DNA from: Saccharopolyspora spinosa NRRL 18395
Lineage (GTDB): Bacteria > Actinomycetota > Actinomycetes > Mycobacteriales > Pseudonocardiaceae
Assembly: GCF_000194155.1 (NCBI RefSeq)
Contig: NZ_GL877878.1
Coordinates: forward strand, 2,430,189-2,494,188
DNA length: 64,000 nt
Reading direction: 5' to 3'
In this document: in pieces, positions 61,637-64,000 of the stretch
Layout: each line of letters begins with the position of its first letter
Position numbering within the stretch: the stretch's first letter is position 1
Notes under the pieces: generated by a model
Database searches by the model: none
Told to the model about the DNA's origin: nothing
The model's input: the letters and a program-made list of their open reading frames with translations, nothing else
Made by a program: the position numbers and the translations under genes

Positions 61637-61885
61637 TCAGTCCTTGCCGCCCGGAGGCAGGGACTCGAAGATCTCCTTGCAGTCCGGGCAGACCGGCGAG
61701 CCCGGCTTCGGCGACTTCGTGACGGGGAAGACCTCTCCGCACAGCGCGACCACCATCGTGCCCATGACCGCACTCTCGGCGATCTTGTCCTTCTGCACGT
61801 AGTGGAACATCTCCGGCCGGTCGTCACTGGTCTGATCAGTGGTCTCGGTCCGGGTATCGGTCTCCGGCATCGTCATCGTGCTCAT
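61637..61885 (-). CDS. DUF3039 family protein
   Basis: An 82-residue protein with the DUF3039 pattern MFHYVQKDKIAESAVMGTMV, then VALCGEVFPVTKSPKPGSPV and CPDCKEIFESLP. The cysteines (ALCG, CPDC) form a zinc site. It is a small actinobacterial protein of unknown function that commonly neighbours DUF3099. The ATG at 61885 is chosen over an upstream in-frame ATG since the upstream residues lack family character. Confidence 0.87.
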   Translation of the reverse strand: MSTMTMPETDTRTETTDQTSDDRPEMFHYVQKDKIAESAVMGTMVVALCGEVFPVTKSPKPGSPVCPDCKEIFESLPPGGKD

Positions 61886-61942
61886 GCCCCCAATGATGCC
61901 GCACGGCACCGCTGCATGTCGCCGACCGGCCGGGCGCGGCTC

Positions 61943-62269
61943 TCAGGCGCCGTCGATGACCTGGTGGCTGCGGGATTCGATCGAGTGCCGCGAGCGGCGG
62001 AACCGGTTCACGTGCTCGCGCTTCTTCGCCGGGCGGTCGTTGGCGATGAGCACCGCCATCCACGGCAACGGGATGGAAATCGCCAGGATGATCAGTGACA
62101 ACCACCACAACTGCCACAACTGGAACACCACTGCGGCGATGACCAGACACGGGATGCGGCTGGCCATCATAATCGCGTACCTGCGGCGACGCTTCGCCTG
62201 CTGATCGTCGTAGGACGGCTGTGCCTCGGTGATCAGCACCGGGGTGTCGTCACGATGTGAGCTGTTCAC
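61943..62269 (-). CDS. DUF3099 membrane protein
   Basis: A 108-residue protein. A cytoplasmic start (HRDDTPVLITEAQPSYDDQQ), then two helices (ASRIPCLVIAAVVFQLWQLW, SLIILAISIPLPWMAVLIAN) and a basic tail (RPAKKREHVNRFRRSRHS) match DUF3099. GGAGG seven bases before the GTG at 62269 fixes the start. The family is confined to actinobacteria and uncharacterised. It is upstream of DUF3039 on the same strand. Confidence 0.87.
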   Translation of the reverse strand: MNSSHRDDTPVLITEAQPSYDDQQAKRRRRYAIMMASRIPCLVIAAVVFQLWQLWWLSLIILAISIPLPWMAVLIANDRPAKKREHVNRFRRSRHSIESRSHQVIDGA

Positions 62270-62438
62270 GACGCTACCTCCGCGTTTCATGCTCCCACCC
62301 GATCGCCTCCGCCGATACCCCGGGTTCGCGATCACCGCCACGCCAGCGATCGGCCTGCCCCAGAGGTTGACCGGTAGGACGCAACGCCGAAACCTCGCCG
62401 GGTTAGATTCGATCGGGATCAACGGCGCGGGAGGACGA

Positions 62439-63113
62439 ATGCTGTACGCGGTGAGCAAGCGGGTCGTGGGTGCGGTGACACGGACGATCTACCGGCCGAC
62501 CGTGATCGACGCCGACAAGGTGCCCACGACTGGACCGGTGATCCTGGCCCCGAACCACCTCGCCGTGCTCGACAGCTTCATCGTGCCGCTGGTGCTGCCG
62601 CGCCCGGTGGCGTTCCTGGCCAAGGCCGAGTACTTCGAGGGCACCGGCTTCAAGGGCTCGCTGACCAAGTGGCTGTTCGGCTCACTCGGCGCGATCCCGG
62701 TGGAGCGCGGGCGCGGCCGCGCGGCGAAGGAGGCCCTCGAAGCTGCGGAGCAGGTGCTCCGCGACGGCGGCGCGTTCGGCATCCACCCGGAGGGCACCCG
62801 CTCGCCCGACGGGCGGCTGTACCGGGGGCGGACCGGCGTGGCACGGCTAACGCTGAGCACCGGCGCTCCGGTGGTGCCCGTCGCGTTGACCGGAACGGAC
62901 AAACTCCAGCCGCGGGGCAAGAAGCTGCCCCGGCTGCACCCGGTGACCGTCCGCTTCGGCGACCCGCTGGATTTCGCCCGCTATGCCGGAATGGAGGGTT
63001 CATTGCCGGTGCTGCGCTCGATCACCGACGAGATCATGTACGCCATCGCCGAGCTTTCCGGCCAGGAGTACGTCGACCGTTACCAGAGCCCCGGCGCCGC
63101 CGCGGCGGCCTGA
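62439..63113 (+). CDS. 1-acyl-sn-glycerol-3-phosphate acyltransferase family protein
   Basis: A 224-residue PlsC-type acyltransferase. The catalytic HX4D is in LAPNHLAVLDSFIVPL; motif III is GAFGIHPEGTRSPDG; GAIPVERGRGRAAKEALEA and GAPVVPVALTGTDKLQPRG line the acceptor site. It transfers acyl chains to lysophosphatidate or related acceptors at the membrane. GGGAGGAC before the ATG at 62439 supports the start. There is no strong N-terminal membrane helix, as in other short actinobacterial PlsC proteins. Confidence 0.9.
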   Translation: MLYAVSKRVVGAVTRTIYRPTVIDADKVPTTGPVILAPNHLAVLDSFIVPLVLPRPVAFLAKAEYFEGTGFKGSLTKWLFGSLGAIPVERGRGRAAKEALEAAEQVLRDGGAFGIHPEGTRSPDGRLYRGRTGVARLTLSTGAPVVPVALTGTDKLQPRGKKLPRLHPVTVRFGDPLDFARYAGMEGSLPVLRSITDEIMYAIAELSGQEYVDRYQSPGAAAAA

Positions 63114-63132
63114 TCCCGGGCGAATCCGGCGT

Positions 63133-63768
63133 TCAGCCAGTGGTTGGACGACCTGTCGTGGTGGGCCCTGAACCAGAGGTGGTCGGCGCATCGGACGTCG
63201 TGGGCGATCCAGTCGTTGTAGGCGACCTGGAGTCGGTCGGCGATCCCGAAGTCGTCTCCGCGGGCGGCGAGCTGGTGGGGACGCTGGTCCCCGTCGGTGC
63301 CGTCGGTGTCGTGGTCAACGTGGCGGGCGGGCTGGCCAGCTCCGCCGGCGTGGAACCCACCGGCGGGTCCTGGATGCCGTGGCACTGCTCGTAGGTCAGC
63401 CCGGCGCAGGGATCCGCCCCGAACGCCGGCTCGCCCCGCGTGGCCTGCAGTTGGTCGTCGATCCACGGATCGCTCGAGCGCGCATTGCCGTTCCCGCTGA
63501 CATAGCCGCAGGCCTTGTTCGTGATGGCGTTCGGGTTGTCCGGGTCGTCGAATCGCGGCGCGGCATCTGGCTCGCAAGTGAGGCCGACCGGGTTCGGCCT
63601 GCGGTCGGCTACCGGCGACGGGAGCGGCACCAAAGACGACATCTTCCTCGGCAACGGGCTCACCAACGGCGCGACGGGCGGCGGTAGCAACTTCGGCGGT
63701 GCGGTGCTGCAGGCGCCTATCGCGAACATCAGGCCCGGCAATGCGGCGACGACGGCGTAGCGAGTCAT
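63133..63768 (-). CDS. Predicted lipoprotein with threonine/serine-rich tail
   Basis: A 211-residue predicted lipoprotein. The signal is MTRYAVVAALPGLMFAIGAC with lipobox IGAC (C20). The middle part has four cysteines that could form two disulfides (LTCEPDAAPRF, NKACGYVSGNGNARSSD, DPCAGLTYEQCHGIQDPP). The last 70 residues are a threonine-, serine- and proline-rich tail (TTTPTAPTGTSVPTSSPP), probably glycosylated or unstructured in the wall. GGGGG upstream of the ATG at 63768 supports the start. No family is recognised. Confidence 0.7.
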   Translation of the reverse strand: MTRYAVVAALPGLMFAIGACSTAPPKLLPPPVAPLVSPLPRKMSSLVPLPSPVADRRPNPVGLTCEPDAAPRFDDPDNPNAITNKACGYVSGNGNARSSDPWIDDQLQATRGEPAFGADPCAGLTYEQCHGIQDPPVGSTPAELASPPATLTTTPTAPTGTSVPTSSPPAETTSGSPTDSRSPTTTGSPTTSDAPTTSGSGPTTTGRPTTG

Positions 63769-63876
63769 AGGCGATCCCCCAGTGCGAAGGGCCGGTGCGG
63801 TCACTGGCCCTGTCATGGGTTCCGCGTTGACGTTGCCGGGCGTTATCCGGTTACCGCCCGTAGTGCCGCCGCCGTG

Positions 63877-64000
63877 TCAGTCCGGATAGCGGATGAACTC
63901 GGGCAGGACGTGATCCACCAGCCAGACGCCGTTCGCACTGACCCGGAACTCGTGCCCGCTCGCGTGCATCCCGGCGGCGTCCACGGTCAACACAACCGGC
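63877..64000 (-). CDS. kptA: RNA 2'-phosphotransferase (KptA/Tpt1), C-terminal fragment
   Basis: The last 40 codons of a gene that starts beyond the window: VVLTVDAAGMHASGHEFRVS, then ANGVWLVDHVLPEFIRYPD and a stop. This is the C-terminal NAD-binding end of KptA/Tpt1 enzymes, with the conserved GH and NGVWLxDHVP motif. The family removes internal 2'-phosphates from RNA with NAD. Its bacterial role is unclear. Only the C-terminus is visible. Confidence 0.78.
   Translation of the reverse strand, partial: PVVLTVDAAGMHASGHEFRVSANGVWLVDHVLPEFIRYPD

Noticed and set aside
63080..63577. Frame overlapping the lipoprotein gene at the right end
   Set aside because: It is on the same strand in another phase and lacks a signal peptide or domain; the lipobox frame is clearly better.

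Overview
The window is high-GC actinobacterial DNA. It has strong G/C third-position bias, many GTG starts, translationally coupled genes overlapping by ATGA or GTGA, and lipobox lipoproteins. The order of its housekeeping genes follows the block I know from Mycobacterium tuberculosis (Rv2670c to Rv2703): zapE-like ATPase, RibD-type reductase, secreted TAP-type hydrolase, msrB, hemQ-hemY-hemE, DUF3000, RNase D, dxs, RNA methyltransferase, APC permease, ceoB-ceoC, DUF3159, OB-fold protein, DUF3710, dut, DUF3093, DUF4193, cei, suhB, ppgK and sigA. The inserted modules (a GntR-regulated element, two VapBC pairs, a WXG100 cluster) and the protein style suggest a Pseudonocardiales genome, most likely Saccharopolyspora or a close relative. 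The genus is an inference; the phylum is not in doubt.

Layout. 0-6.4 kb: the end of an ornithine aminotransferase, a palindromic repeat array, zapE, then a tightly packed operon that runs RibD-type reductase, ECF sigma factor, zinc-finger/Asp23 fusion, two Asp23-type proteins, a mini J-domain protein, a DUF2273-like membrane peptide, a further Asp23 protein, DUF6286 and an AmaP-like membrane anchor. This looks like a self-contained envelope or alkaline-stress module. 6.7-15.2 kb: LigC-type ligase, ketopantoate reductase, EamA exporter, a TAP-like lipoprotein without its nucleophilic serine, a 34-aa cysteine-rich microprotein, membrane proteins, an AlkZ-type protein and msrB. 15.2-20.8 kb: a decayed mobile region bounded by msrB and a second partial msrB 3' end. 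It holds a GntR regulator with a 27-bp palindromic operator, an XRE regulator, a DUF397 protein, duplicated and frameshifted small membrane genes, orphan small genes sharing an upstream motif, a transposase fragment and a broken VapBC pair.

20.8-32.3 kb: the late coproporphyrin-dependent heme genes hemE-hemY-hemQ (hemE carries an out-of-frame deletion), DUF3000, an orphan LuxR response regulator, RNase D, a DinB-type protein, an AraC regulator and a fadAB beta-oxidation operon. 32.4-37.2 kb: an intact VapBC module flanked by a duplicated histidine-kinase 3' end, an OmpR-type two-component system, and dxs. 37.4-40.7 kb: a WXG100/YbaB cluster with a CpnT-N-like protein that has no toxin domain. 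40.9-46.3 kb: RNA methyltransferase, large APC permease, paired TrkA (CeoB/CeoC) proteins and CutA. 46.3-47.4 kb: a graveyard containing an XRE-regulator tail and a multiply frameshifted radical-SAM gene.

47.5-55.7 kb: the conserved DUF3159-to-sigA block. The principal sigma factor gene is interrupted by what looks like a 7-base deletion. Because sigA and hemE are both expected to be essential, small indel errors in the assembly are a serious possibility and every frameshift here should be read with that in mind. 55.9-64 kb: a small secreted protein, DUF7455, a cysteine-desulfurase-like enzyme, a DEAD/DEAH helicase, a YihY-type membrane protein, DUF3039, DUF3099, a PlsC acyltransferase, a lipoprotein and the C-terminus of a KptA-type RNA 2'-phosphotransferase. 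I saw no tRNA, rRNA or CRISPR array.
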